In this document: one piece after another, positions 1-12,350 of the stretch
Numbering within the stretch: the first letter of the stretch is position 1
Layout of the letters: every line of letters begins with the position of its first letter
Source of the DNA: Epiperipatus broadwayi
Taxonomy: Eukaryota; Onychophora; Udeonychophora; Euonychophora; Peripatidae
NCBI GenBank assembly: GCA_028023455.1
Contig: JAQFVV010012975.1
Span: forward strand, 232,106-296,105
DNA: 64,000 nucleotides
Direction of reading: 5' to 3'
Translations under genes and position numbers: made by a program
Notes under the pieces: model-generated
What the model saw: the letters and a program-made list of their open reading frames with translations, nothing else
What the model was told of the DNA's origin: nothing
The model's database searches: none

Positions 1-679
1 TATTAAATATACATTATTGAAAATATAATACTCTGTAAGAAAAACTGATTCACATAGTATACTAATATCCATAAGTCAGATTCAAAGAGTCAACTTTAAA
101 CAAATTTACAATTTTTGCCTACATTTTTATATTAATGATAATTTATTAGACAAAAAAAGGATTTACTTTTATTTAACTGCCAGTATAATATATGGTAGAA
201 AAATCAATCATTTTTTTTCCATCTACATCAGATGAGATTTGAATTAATAGTTCAACGTTTAAATTTGTAAATCTTTATTTAATATTATGAATCAACAAAT
301 AAAGCTTGATTGCTGCAATTTAAGTTTACAAATGAAAAAAAAAAACAAAAAAAACATGCTCGATCTTTCCAATATATATTAACAGATATAAAAATATAAA
401 ATATATAATGAGAATAGTGAATTTATATTAACTAGTTGTTTCTTATAACACAATTGTAAAAAGAATATTAAATATTTGTTGAATCAATTCCACTTTCAAA
501 ACTGAATAAATTATTACAAAATCATAACAAATATATAAAACATCTGTCTGAAATGGAAAATTACATTTATATTTATTAAATTGTTAAAAAAATTCCAAAC
601 CACCACTACTTGACAAAGTATTATATCTAATTATCATTGCTTCTGATATAATAATGATTTAAGTTTTTAACTTGTATCT
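1..679. other. AT-rich non-coding sequence
   Basis: I see no gene, exon or recognisable repeat here. The sequence is AT-rich with short A and T runs. The last 11 bases (669-679) are the left target-site copy of the next element. Confidence 0.6.
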
Positions 680-1534
680 AATATTTACTGAGGCTACAAC
701 CTCGATAATATGCATGTAAAATGTGATAGTAGGGACCTCTACAGGTGTTTTAACACAAGCTCACGCTATGGAAGAAAATAGGGGAACCCCTCTCTACTTC
801 AACCTACTTTCTATTTAAATAGGTGAAGCTGAAACGGTTAGATCTGCGCGCGCGAGCGTGAAGCTATTCAATACTTCACTGATTAAGTCCACATTTCTTA
901 TTACACATTAATACTCATGAAATCTTTCGATTTACGAGTCAATGGAAAGATTTTATAGTTAGAAATCTATTAAAGTAATTTAAAGTTGTAATTATAAATT
1001 TATTAATCACACATTGATTACGTAAGTAATATTTACTGATAAGTCCACATTTCTTATTAAAATTAATACTCATGAAATCTTTTGAAATACAACGAGTCAA
1101 TTGCATTTTACATGCATATTATCGGGTTGTATCCTCAGTAAATATTACTTACATAATCAATGTGCATTTAATAAATTTATAATTACAAATTTAAATTACT
1201 TTAATAGATTTCTAACTATAAAATCTTTCCATTGACTAGTTGTAAATCGAAAGATTTCATGAGTATTAATGTGTAATAAGAAATGTGGACTTAATCAGTA
1301 AAGTATTGAATAGCTTCACACTCACAGATCTAACCGCTTCAGCTTCACCTATTTAAATAGAAAGTAGGTTGAAGTAGAGAGGGGTTCCCCTCTTTTCTTC
1401 CATAGCATAAGCTTGTGGTTAAAACACCTGTAGAGGTCCCTACTATCACATTTTACATGCATATTATTGAGGTTGTAGCCTCAGTAAATATTACTTACAT
1501 AATCAATGTGCTTATTTAACAAATTTATAATTAT
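680..1534. mobile_element. Fold-back element with 11-bp target duplication
   Basis: Seen directly: AACTTGTATCT occurs at 669-679 and again at 1535-1545, flanking this segment. The left arm (about 680-1038) is repeated in inverted orientation at about 1138-1492, including the stretch beginning AATATTTACTGAGGC. A third, partial copy of the terminal module lies inverted at about 1105-1147, and 1041-1101 repeats part of the left arm near 884-945. The right end runs 42 bp beyond the inverted arm into sequence that is itself the inverse of about 986-1027. There is no ORF. Long inverted arms with a 9-11 bp duplication suggest a Mutator-like or fold-back element; a composite retro-insertion is an alternative. 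The element is clear, the superfamily is not. Confidence 0.75.
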
Positions 1535-1545
1535 AACTTGTATCT

Positions 1546-4500
1546 TCAAAAGTAAAATATATTTTTAAAATCTCTAAGTGGACAAATACATATATTTTAT
1601 TTTTAATAATTATAGTAAAATATTTTGTAAAAATAGTTAAAAATAATTAAATACACTAATATTTGGCAATTTTTTATCCTTACTGTTTACAAGAATAGAA
1701 TGGGAAGCTCTTAATATTTGTAATCAAAAAATCAAATGACCAAAAACTTCCAGTGTTGTAAGAGTCTTTTCATTTTATACTTGGTATACTAATTTTATTG
1801 ATTTATTAGTTACAAAAAAATATGAAGAGGTCAGTAGTCCACCAAGCAATTTAATCCATATTAGTAGCATAAAATGATTGTAAATAATGTTTTAGAAAAG
1901 GTCATACCAAAGTAAATTAAAGTCATAAAACCCATAGAACAGCATCTGTGAGAAATTGTATTATAAATAAAAAGATTCAAAGGATTAATTAATTCAGCTT
2001 AAATTTTCAAATAACATTAAAGAATTAATTTCACATAATTTTAATAAGTTTGTAAATCAACAATGACTATTAAATATATAATGCTAAAAATTTAATACCA
2101 TTTATGGGTAAAAAAAACTTATTTCAATTCCAAACTATAGTAGTAATTGTATAAATCAGATTCAAAAATTATGTTAGCATACTTGTAAATAACTCTCACT
2201 TTCTTGTATCATTGCTATTTACTAATTAATAAAAGTTTGTTAAAATAACTTTTTTGACTCTAACTTATAAATTATTATTATAGTATACATAATAGAATCA
2301 GTTTTCTTGAGAAAATATTATATGCTTTGTTCTACATACTTAATAAACATTGCTTATGATATTTAAAGAGAAATAAAAACTTTATATAATAAACATTGTT
2401 TATTATAGTTAAAAAATCAACTTTATATATAAATTTAAAATGTACTTTATATAAAGTAGATAATACATTTTAAAGAACAGTTAGAAGCCTTCTTCACACA
2501 TCAATGAAGAAAATTTCATTCAAAAATAAACAATTATGAAGTCTTTTTGTCATATTTTCCTTTTTTTCTGCAAAATGAATTTGAAGTAAAAAATTCACAA
2601 AAATTTACTGAATTAAAACATAATTTTTACAGTGATAAACTTAACCTTATAGTGTTTTAATTTTAAATTATTGCAATACAATTAGCATAAAAAATGTTAC
2701 CATTGTGTATTTTTGCATTTGAGTATCCGAATTTATATTTAGGCAACTTTTATATTGGAATTTTAAATGAATTTTATAAATTTATAGTTTAGAAGATTTT
2801 CTTCAATTTTTAACTCGACCATTGTGGAAACCTGACAACCCTCTGTTTGTAGAAAGAATAAGGATTAATACTCATATTTAATAATTTTTTGAATATTGCT
2901 ATAAGAATATTATGCATGTTTTTATTTATTGCACATTAAATTCATCATACTTCATTTATTATCATTCTAGTAGGTTTATTTGTATATCCAGCCATGCATG
3001 GAATTTATTGAATCAACATACCGTTTTTTAATTTTATGTAGTTTTTACTCATCAAGAAAAAAAAAACAAGTACAGAAAATAATTGATTTATTCTTATAAT
3101 GTTTCAAATATTTTTTTTATATACTGGGAAACAATGCATATAGCATCTGTCTGTCAAAACAATCAGTTCATATATTTTGCTACATTTATTTTATGTTAAT
3201 GGTTTATTCATTTTGTTTTCTGTGGTATTTTGTTTTGTATTAAATTCAAACACAGATTGTGTTGGGAAAAATGCCATAAATTAACCCGTATTAATAAGAT
3301 AGTGGTAATATATTGATTTGCAAAGCCACAAGTTTTAAATAGAAAATATTACAAATATTCATCTATCTCAATTAGGATTATTATTATGAAGCTATTAGAT
3401 TTATTGTTATCTCAATAAATTCTTCACCAAAAATCATTAACTGGAAAAATGATTTTATCACTAGAGATGTGGCTTTTGTTCCTGACACAGCCTTTTATCT
3501 AATTGCTGCAAAAAAATTGAAATTTGATTTTGGATTACTTTCATTAACTTTTAAGGCTAAATTATATTTGAGTATATATTTTAGGAGACTTTTCTTTATC
3601 TATAATTTTGCTATCATTTTAAATATCTCAACTTTCTATTTTCTTACTCAGAACAATTTTAACAACAGTCGATTAGCTGTTTCATTAATTTTATACATAT
3701 GTAAATATAACAAAGAATAAACTTCTGGAATAACTCTACAAAACTCTGACCATCCATTATATAGTTAATCCTTAAACAACAAAAGTTTGTATAAACGTTT
3801 CTGCATTGACAAAGCTTTAAAATTTTAATCTTATGGTAAAGTTTATTTTTTTTTTATATTTTTTATACATCAAAAACTGAACATTGTTTCTAAAATATAG
3901 TTTGGTAGATATTATTCCAGAGTTTTTTTTATATATTGTAACGGAATGAAATTATCTAAATCATTTGTAACGGAATATAAAGAATATCATGCCCTTATTC
4001 AACAGCCCCATAGGTTTTTGTGGCATTTGTAATGGAATATGAAATTAATCTAGTTAAAATAAATTCCCTTGCCACTCCTCATTGGGGCAATCATTGTCAA
4101 TGGATCAATTGTTTGAGATCAAATGACAATAATCATGTATGCAATTTTATGCCCCAATTGGACAAACCACTTTGCAAATAACAATTTTACTTTCTATTCT
4201 TTGTTGTATATCTGTATACCTGGGCACCACTAGACTATCTAAATGTAGATAGTTTCATTGAATACTGACATATAATCATACCTTGTTAGAACCTCAGTTG
4301 ATACATTAATTATAATAGTATGTAGGATTTTCCATTTTATAACAATATCATTTAAAACTTGTGTTAATGATAAAACATCCTCGTTATTCTCTAGTTGTGC
4401 AAATAAATTATTAGATAAATTATCATATAGATCATGGTTAAAAGTTTAACATCATAAAAACATTTAAGAGCTCATTATTAATAATTTAATGTTATAACTC

Positions 4501-5426
4501 TTTCAAATTCACATTTAAAAATGTTATAATTTTTACTAGCTCATATTTAATACTATATATCGTCAATAGTAATTCACTAAATCTTTAGAGATATTCAATG
4601 GTAGTCAATATCTCTTATGATGGCTCACAAATAACAAACAAACAAATGAGAAACATTATTTATATGGCATTAAATATATTTATTTAGACTATTTATTAAT
4701 TAATAAATCTGATGATGATGATAATAATACTTCCAGCCACATCATTATAACTAACTCACAACACAAATGAAATTTTGATCAATTTATAATTATTTACCAA
4801 AATATTGTTACTTAATTAAACTATGTTTTAATGATTGAAATCTGCTAAATGTGTGTATATATTTATGTATACACAAAATATGTATTACTAGGTAATAATT
4901 ATAAATGTAAAACTAAATCGATTACTAATTGTGTATTGTAAGTAATAAATAATATATTAAGGCTAAACTAAAAGTATGTGCATGGATGTCAATGGCATTC
5001 ACAATATTTGATAAAGCATTAGACTAATTAAATAGTTTAATTAATGAGAAACTATAAAGTAATTTATCAAGAAGAATTAAGATAATGTAAACAAAGCCTT
5101 TGCTTAAAATAGACAATTCTAAAGTCATGGCATTATATAATCAGGGATTGAATAGGAAATAAAGAGATGACTACCACATGGACAGCAGATGTCCAATCAA
5201 GGGAGGCTACTCTAAAATCAAGGAAGGAAAAATATTAGATCTAAAATTGAAATTAGATGACACACTTTCTAAGTGAAGCTCTTTAAAGGCAGATGTGCCA
5301 TTTTTTCGGGTGCTCCAGTCAGCTCCTTTTTACAGAGAGGTTTACCTCTGGACATTCCAAAGTAAACCTAGGAAATATGTAACAGGTCGTATTGATCTCA
5401 TCATTATTTTGTTACACGTTTGGGCC

Positions 5427-5428
<2 letters not shown>
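1546..5428. other. AT-rich non-coding sequence with a short spaced repeat
   Basis: No gene is supported. An open frame at 3469-3720 has no recognisable domain and looks like chance. The motif TGTAACGGAAT occurs at 3937 and 3966, with TGTAATGGAAT at 4028, possibly a degraded spaced repeat. Sequence from about 5140 becomes less AT-rich as the LINE region approaches. Confidence 0.5.

Positions 5429-5512
<84 letters not shown>
5429..5512. repeat. (TA)n microsatellite
   Basis: Uninterrupted TA dinucleotides of about 84 bp, just upstream of the LINE leader region. Confidence 0.97.
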
Positions 5513-5517
<5 letters not shown>

Positions 5518-5810
5518 TGGCTGCAGAAAGGAGTTTGCTATTAACTGAAAGGAGACCCTTTGATTCCTCTTGGAGGCCTTAAAGGAACCGAGCAGGGCAA
5601 ATTCCTAATGTCCACTCCATGCGTTCTTGTCATTGCAGCTGTTATTACTATGTGATTATTCATATAGTATACGAACATGGATGGGCTGCTCACCAACACG
5701 CATTAGCCAGCATGGTGAGTTTATTGGCTTTTTACCTCTGAGTTTAAGATCAAGAAACACCGTGGTCTTTCTTCTCAGTGCCTGATAAGGCAGAATGAAT
5801 GTTTGTGTAA

Positions 5811-7489
5811 ATGATAAATATTTTTTTCAATACATGGCCCTTATTCCCAGGAGGATGTAAAGTCACCAACCAAGGCAGCGGTTGGTTGCTAAAGGCGGAG
5901 GGTGCTAAGAATCCACTGATTGTGGACCCAGGCTGCCATTTGATGATGACTTTCTATTTAGGTACTTACAACTGCAAATCACTTTCAAGTGAAGGAAGAT
6001 TGCGAGTATTAGAAGAAGAACTGTCTTATATTAAATGGGACATTATTGGACTTTGTGAAGTTAGAAGAAAAGGAGAAGAAACAATTGATTTAAAAAGTGG
6101 ACATAAACTCTATTATAAAGGCACACATATTGGAAATACAAGTGGAGTAGGATTCATTATAAATAAAAAGTGGAAGAACAATATTGTGGAGATTGATGGT
6201 GTATTGGACAGAGTGGCAAGATTAGTTATACAACTTAATAGCAGATACCAAATGCAGATAATTCAGGTTTATGCCCCAACAAGTTCTCATAGTGATGAAG
6301 TAGTAGAATATTTTTATATGGATGTACAAAAGGCTTTTGATCAGAGTAAACAACATTTTAAAATTGTTATGGGAGACTTTAATGCTAAAATTGGTAGACA
6401 AATGAAAGATGAAATTGCTGTAGGTAATTTTGGTTATGGTAATAGAAATGAGAGAGGACATAGACTTGTGGAGTTTGCAGAAAAAGAAAAACTTTATATT
6501 TTGAATTCATTTTTTGAGAAAAATGTTAAAAGGAAATGGACATGGAAGCATCCAAATGAAGGTACAGCAGAATTGGATTATATTTTGACTAACAGAAAAT
6601 ACATATTTCAAGATTGTAATGTTCTTAATAAATTTAACACAGGAAGTGATCATCAATTAGTAAGGTGTAAGTTACGTGTTAATGTAAAACTAGAGAGACA
6701 AAAATTATTAAGAAAAACAATATTTACAGTTGATATTCCTAATCTTCAGAAACATTCTAATGAATTTAAATTAGAACTTACAAATAGGTTTCAAGTGTTA
6801 GGAGATTTTGAACATGATACAGATTTGTATGAAATTAATATGAAAATAACTGATACACTTTTAAAAACTGCAACAAACATAGCTGGTAGAAAAAAGCAGC
6901 AATTGACTAATAAAATTTCTACTGAGACTAGAGAATTTATGAAGAAAAGAAGGAATATGAAGATATACAAAAATGATGTATTAAAAAGAATTGAATATCT
7001 CGAATTTTGTAAAATGGTACGGAAAAGAGTTGAAATTGATATAAGAAAGTATAACTGTGAAATAGCAAGGAAAGCTGTAGAAGAAAATAAAAGTCTCAAA
7101 AATGTTAAACAACATTTTGGTATTGGTAGGAAATGTATATCTGCAATAAGAAAAAAAGATGGAATTATTACTAAAAAGAGAGATGACATCATGAAATTGG
7201 TAGAAGATTTTTATCAAGAATTATATAGTAATAAAGAACAAGTACCTCCTATATCTATTACAACTTCCGAATTGCCCAGAATTTTAAATGAAGAAGTGAG
7301 ACATGCAATTAAGTGTATGAAGAAAGGAAAGGCTTCAGAAAATGATGGAATTATAATTGATATATTAAAAGAAGCAGGTGACGAAATAGAAACAATTTTA
7401 GCAAAGTTATATACCAAATGTCTAAATGATAAAGATGTACCGGAAGACTGGAAGAATGCAGTAATAATATTAATATTTAAAAAAACGTG
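5811..7489 (+). pseudogene. LINE polyprotein, endonuclease and N-terminal RT part
   Basis: This open frame covers the endonuclease and the start of the RT of the RTE-type element. The conserved part begins at the second in-frame Met cluster (5943), with GTYNCKSL soon after. Endonuclease motifs in order: catalytic Glu in LCEVRRKGEE (about residue 82), VYAPT, MGDFNAKIG (about 188), LDYIL (about 254) and GSDHQL (about 279). A Lys-rich linker follows, then RT block 1 with KGKASENDGI and VPEDWKNA. The frame ends at TGA just after IFKK because the A run at 7482-7488 holds one base too many; homology resumes in the next frame. The family nicks target DNA and primes reverse transcription there. Confidence 0.88.
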
Positions 7490-8775
7490 ATAAAGAAGAT
7501 ATTAGAAATTACAGACCTATCAACCTTTTATCAGTTTTATATAAAATTTTTACCAAGATAATTACAACTCGTCTACAGAGAACTTTGGATTTCCACCAAC
7601 CAAGAGAACAAGCTGTATTTAAAAGTGGTTTTAGTACAATAGATCATGTCCAGGTATTGAGAGAAGTCATAGAAAGAACAAACGGATATGAGTTGTCATT
7701 ATGTTTTGGATTTGTAGATTATGAAAAGGCGTTTGATTCTATACACGTTTCTTCAGTGATTAAAGCATTGGATCATCAAGGTATAGATCCAGGATATTGT
7801 CATATTTTAAAGAATATTTATAAAAATGCAACAGCAACAATTAGATTACATAATGATACTGGAAAAATCAACATTGAAAAAGGTGTAAGACAAGGTAACT
7901 CCATATCTCCAAAACTCTTTACGGCAGTGCTGCAAAAAGTATTTTGTGGATTAAAATGGGAAACTAAAGGAGTGAAAGTAAATTGATAGTATTTAAGTCA
8001 TTTAGATTTCGCAGATGATGTAGTTGTTTTTGCATATAATGCTTCTGAGCTGCAGGAAATGTTGCAGGAGTTAGCAGATGAAAGTAGAAAAGTAGGACTA
8101 AAGATAAATGTTAAAAAGACTAAAGTAATGTTTAATCAATTTGCTCAAAATATGAAAATAAGGATTGATTATGAAGAATTAGAAGAAGTTAACAGTTACA
8201 AATACCTTGGTCAGATTATTAATACAGATGGAAACATAATGGAGGAAATTAATCATAGAATTAAACTCGGTTGGAGTACTTTTGGGAGAAATAACTTGAT
8301 ACTAAAAGGAAATATGCCTATGTGTTTGAAAAGGATGGTTTTTAACAAATGTGTTTTACCAGTTCTTACTTATGGATCTGAGACTTGGACACTTAATAGA
8401 AGAGCAATACAGAGACTTCAGACCACTCAAAGGAGTATGGGGAGATGTATGTTGGGAGTAACAAGAAGAGATCGAAAACGCAATGTATGGGTAAGACAAC
8501 AAACAGGTGTTACTGATCTTATTGAAAAAATTAAAAGATTGAAATGGAGTTGGGCTGGACATATTGCTAGAAGAGATGATAATAGATGGACAATTGAAAT
8601 TTTAAACTGGATTGCAAGAGATTGTAAAAGACCCAGAAAGAGACCACATGTGAGATGGATGGATAAAATAAGAAAATGTGCAGGGGTGTTGTGGAGAAGA
8701 GAAGCTAAAGATCGGAGAAGATGGATTAAACTTGGAGAGACCTTCATCCTGCAGTGGATTGATAATGGTTTATGA
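7490..8775 (+). pseudogene. LINE polyprotein, RT core and C-terminal part
   Basis: This continues the LINE after the frameshift, in frame 1. RT motifs in order: RNYRPINLLS (about 7507), FKSGFSTIDHV, FVDYEKAFDS (first catalytic Asp), GVRQGNSISPKLF, then two in-frame stops (TGA TAG, 7984-7989), then YLSHLDFADDVVVF with the FADD catalytic pair at 8008-8019, GLKINVKKTKVM and YKYLGQII. The tail has the usual RTE C-terminal signature, LTYGSETWTL, an Arg-rich WAGHIARRDD stretch and RPHVRWMDKI, ending at 8775. Both stops are adjacent and each is one substitution from a sense codon, so the copy looks fairly young but dead. Confidence 0.88.
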
Positions 8776-8841
8776 TGATGATATATATACATTAGCATGT
8801 GTATGATAATCATATTTTTGTATATATTAAACAAGGGTTAA

Positions 8842-8844
<3 letters not shown>

Positions 8845-8888
<44 letters not shown>
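8845..8888. repeat. (AT)n microsatellite
   Basis: About 44 bp of uninterrupted AT, 60 bp downstream of the LINE 3' tail. Confidence 0.97.
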
Positions 8889-8890
<2 letters not shown>

Positions 8891-9179
8891 GTAAATAAAT
8901 GCTCGTTATTCAAAGTTACTTGCCAAACTGCCTCATTAATTATTATATATTTGTGTTATTGATATTTGCAATCCAGCAAGGAATAGAGTGCCACCAGACA
9001 CATCAAAAACCATCAGTGATGATGATGACTAAACCAACCTCACAGAACAATAATTAACTGTAAGAAATATATAAACTTCTTTTAATAAAAGTACATTAAA
9101 TTTTATTATTGGTTAATAATCAATATGCAAATAGTAAATTTACATAATTAATAATAAAATAATAAAATTAGTTACATTC

Positions 9180-10227
<1,048 letters not shown>

Positions 10228-11605
10228 TGTAACGTTTTTCGTATTACTAGGCCCTTATATGCCTCAAATTTATATTTGAGCGTGAGTTGATCAAGCTGTA
10301 TCAAAAGAAAAAAGAAAGTTGTATTTCTATTCCAAAAACACAGCTATTTTTCCTGATCAACTTCAGCCTATTAATTGTTACGAATTGTGCTATTGACAAA
10401 ATCAACTTTTAATTTTATTTACTATGGGCGCCAGAATTCCTAAGAATCAGCTGAAATATGTCGCCAGCACCTCTCGCAAGTTGTAAAACAAAAAAAAATA
10501 AAAAGATTTTTATTATATTTTTTTTAAGGGGCGGTAATTCTACCGTAATGAGAATTAATGATTTTTACGATTATTAGTCCTGGGCGTATTGAAACATATT
10601 GGCAAAGGTAACTTACGTTTAAATCTTATTACACTAAAAATAAATTTAATAATAAAAAATAATAACTATTATTAATAACGCACAAATGAGAATTGATATT
10701 AGAAATATTTTTAATTTTGACAAACTAAAATACTTCATGTTAAGTAGCTAATTAATACCTTGGAGAGAACACATTTAATTCAGGTGGAAAATATCCAGAA
10801 AATATAAATATCAGTTAAAATAAACAAAAAGTTCTTGGTTAAATAAGAGTCTCTCGTATAGAAAAATTAAAGTCACTATCGGGATTCTTTTATACGTATA
10901 TTTTTACGAGTAGTTTTAAATAGTTAACTTTGTCACAATCAGGATAATTATTCTTACCGGTAAGTTTCATGAATTCAGTAGTAGATAACTATGCATAGTT
11001 TTTTGGTTATAATGAGCTCGGCCTTTTGGTTATTGCTTGATCTTGTGGTCCATTTCCCCAGTCGGTCACGAAGGATTTTCCTGGTGTACATCATTAGGTC
11101 CGATGTCTTTAGAAGCTCCGGTTCACTGCGACATGCCAAATTCCTTCAGCGAAGAGCGATCTTGGATATATCAATGTTATCCAAGACCAACTAGAGAAAC
11201 AAAACGAACAAGACGTTCCTTCAACCGGATCCCTCCTTTTTATATCCAGTTTTCAGGACTTCTGCGCATGCTAGTACCATGCCTTTTTAATCTTATCCAG
11301 TCTTTATAAATTTTATGTAATAAAGTATTTATTTTCTTCAAGTTTTCGGCCATCTTTAATTAATTTGAGTATTTCTACTTTCAGCTTATCTTTTTTTACT
11401 TGCTTTTGGAATTCTTTTGTCCTCTCCAATTACTGTTATTACTAATCACATAAAAAAAATAAGAAGAATAATTCAACCCTCATTGTACGTTTTTTTTTTT
11501 TTAAAAAAAAAAATTACTCAACAAAATTTTAAATCCACTTTTATCTTTTAGTTTTTTTTTTACCCAATGCCAATATATTTGTAATGTATATAAATAAACA
11601 TTACA
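10228..11605 (-). repeat. 3' LTR of the non-autonomous element
   Basis: Second LTR copy, TGTAACG to ATTACA. The terminal C-to-T change breaks the perfect inverted terminus seen in the partner. Length agrees within 2 bp, so there has been little insertion or deletion since integration. Confidence 0.88.
11236..11244 (-). promoter_or_regulatory. TATA box of the 3' LTR
   Basis: Same TATAAAAAG on the minus strand, at the equivalent place in the second LTR. If active it would drive transcription out of the element toward lower coordinates. Confidence 0.5.
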
Positions 11606-12350
11606 ATACCACCAGTGCCAGGAGATGAGAATAAAATAGGGGTTTACACTAATTTTATTCTTAAGTTTTTAAATTCATATTCGTATTTTTTTTTTCTGTA
11701 GTAGCGTGCTGATATATTGTGTAGACTCATTCACAAGCGACGTTCGGCTTTAATGCCCACTTTTAGGTCTAACACGGCGGGAATGAAAAATATTTCAACA
11801 TTCATCTGTGTCCTATCCACTTTAGTGTAATATTAACTATAAGAAGCCCAAGTTATAAGCACAAATGAGCGTTGCTCATCGTTCTGAGTCTTACAGGCTC
11901 GTGGCAACTTGGTCCAACTGGATCCGCCTTCCCCTTTATTGGGATCTCTGCTAGAAATAGTCTGATGAGCATTTAAAAATGGTCTTATGTTCATATACTG
12001 TGGATAAGGACTCAGGGCTATGTTATTCCCCTCTCCAGTAACCTCCTACCCGGTCAAATACTTGTGACTTACGTCTACATCAGCCACGATCGTGTTTTTA
12101 GACATATATAAAAAAATATACATATATATTTTTTCTTTCTGGAAGTCATATTAAAAAAATATCTTCTTTCATATTTTAATAATCAGGGTTTAATTAGTTA
12201 GTTTTTTTTTTATAATTTTTTCTTTTTTCAAAAAAATCATAATTTATTTTCCGGCTGTGAGTTTCTTTGAGTCATCATTGTAATGTTCTTTATCATTACA
12301 ACTCATCTCAGGTTGTAGTTGTTAAATCGAAGCCCGAGTTGGGTCGCCAT
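11606..12350 (-). other. Interior of the non-autonomous LTR element
   Basis: 745 bp with no credible ORF on either strand and a base composition less AT-rich than the flanks. It may hold packaging or primer functions only. Whether it resembles the leader of an autonomous Gypsy relative needs a search. Confidence 0.6.
12332..12349 (-). other. Candidate tRNA primer-binding site
   Basis: On the minus strand, one base inside the LTR edge, the sequence starts TGGCGACCCAACTCGGG. TGG pairs with the CCA end of a tRNA. The stretch resembles the complement of a tRNA-Lys 3' end (TGGCGCCCAAC...) with differences, so the primer identity is uncertain. It fixes the orientation of the element. Confidence 0.6.

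Larger units (their letters stand above)
5513..8790 (+). mobile_element. RTE-type LINE retrotransposon, inactive
   Basis: The segment holds an apurinic-like endonuclease followed by a reverse transcriptase, the one-ORF layout of RTE-clade LINEs. The leader (about 5513-5810) is less AT-rich than its surroundings, but its true start is not certain; the upstream TA array may bound it. The 3' end is short: the stop codon is followed at once by a TGATGATGAT tail (about 8773-8782), as expected of RTE elements, which end in short simple repeats. A +1 frameshift near 7483-7490 and two adjacent stops at 7984-7989 make this copy non-autonomous. I saw no clear target duplication. Clade assignment is from motif style and needs a phylogeny. 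Confidence 0.85.

Noticed and set aside
680-712. CTGAGG(A/C) in the termini of the 0.7-kb fold-back as a hammerhead start
   Set aside because: A GAA element with stem III is not found at the right distance in any of the three copies.
3469-3720. 83-codon ORF as a gene
   Set aside because: Composition is Phe/Leu/Ile/Asn-rich as expected of AT-rich DNA, with no domain and no splice or promoter context.
6222-7417. Minus-strand ORFs within the LINE
   Set aside because: Shadows of the LINE reading frame on the other strand.
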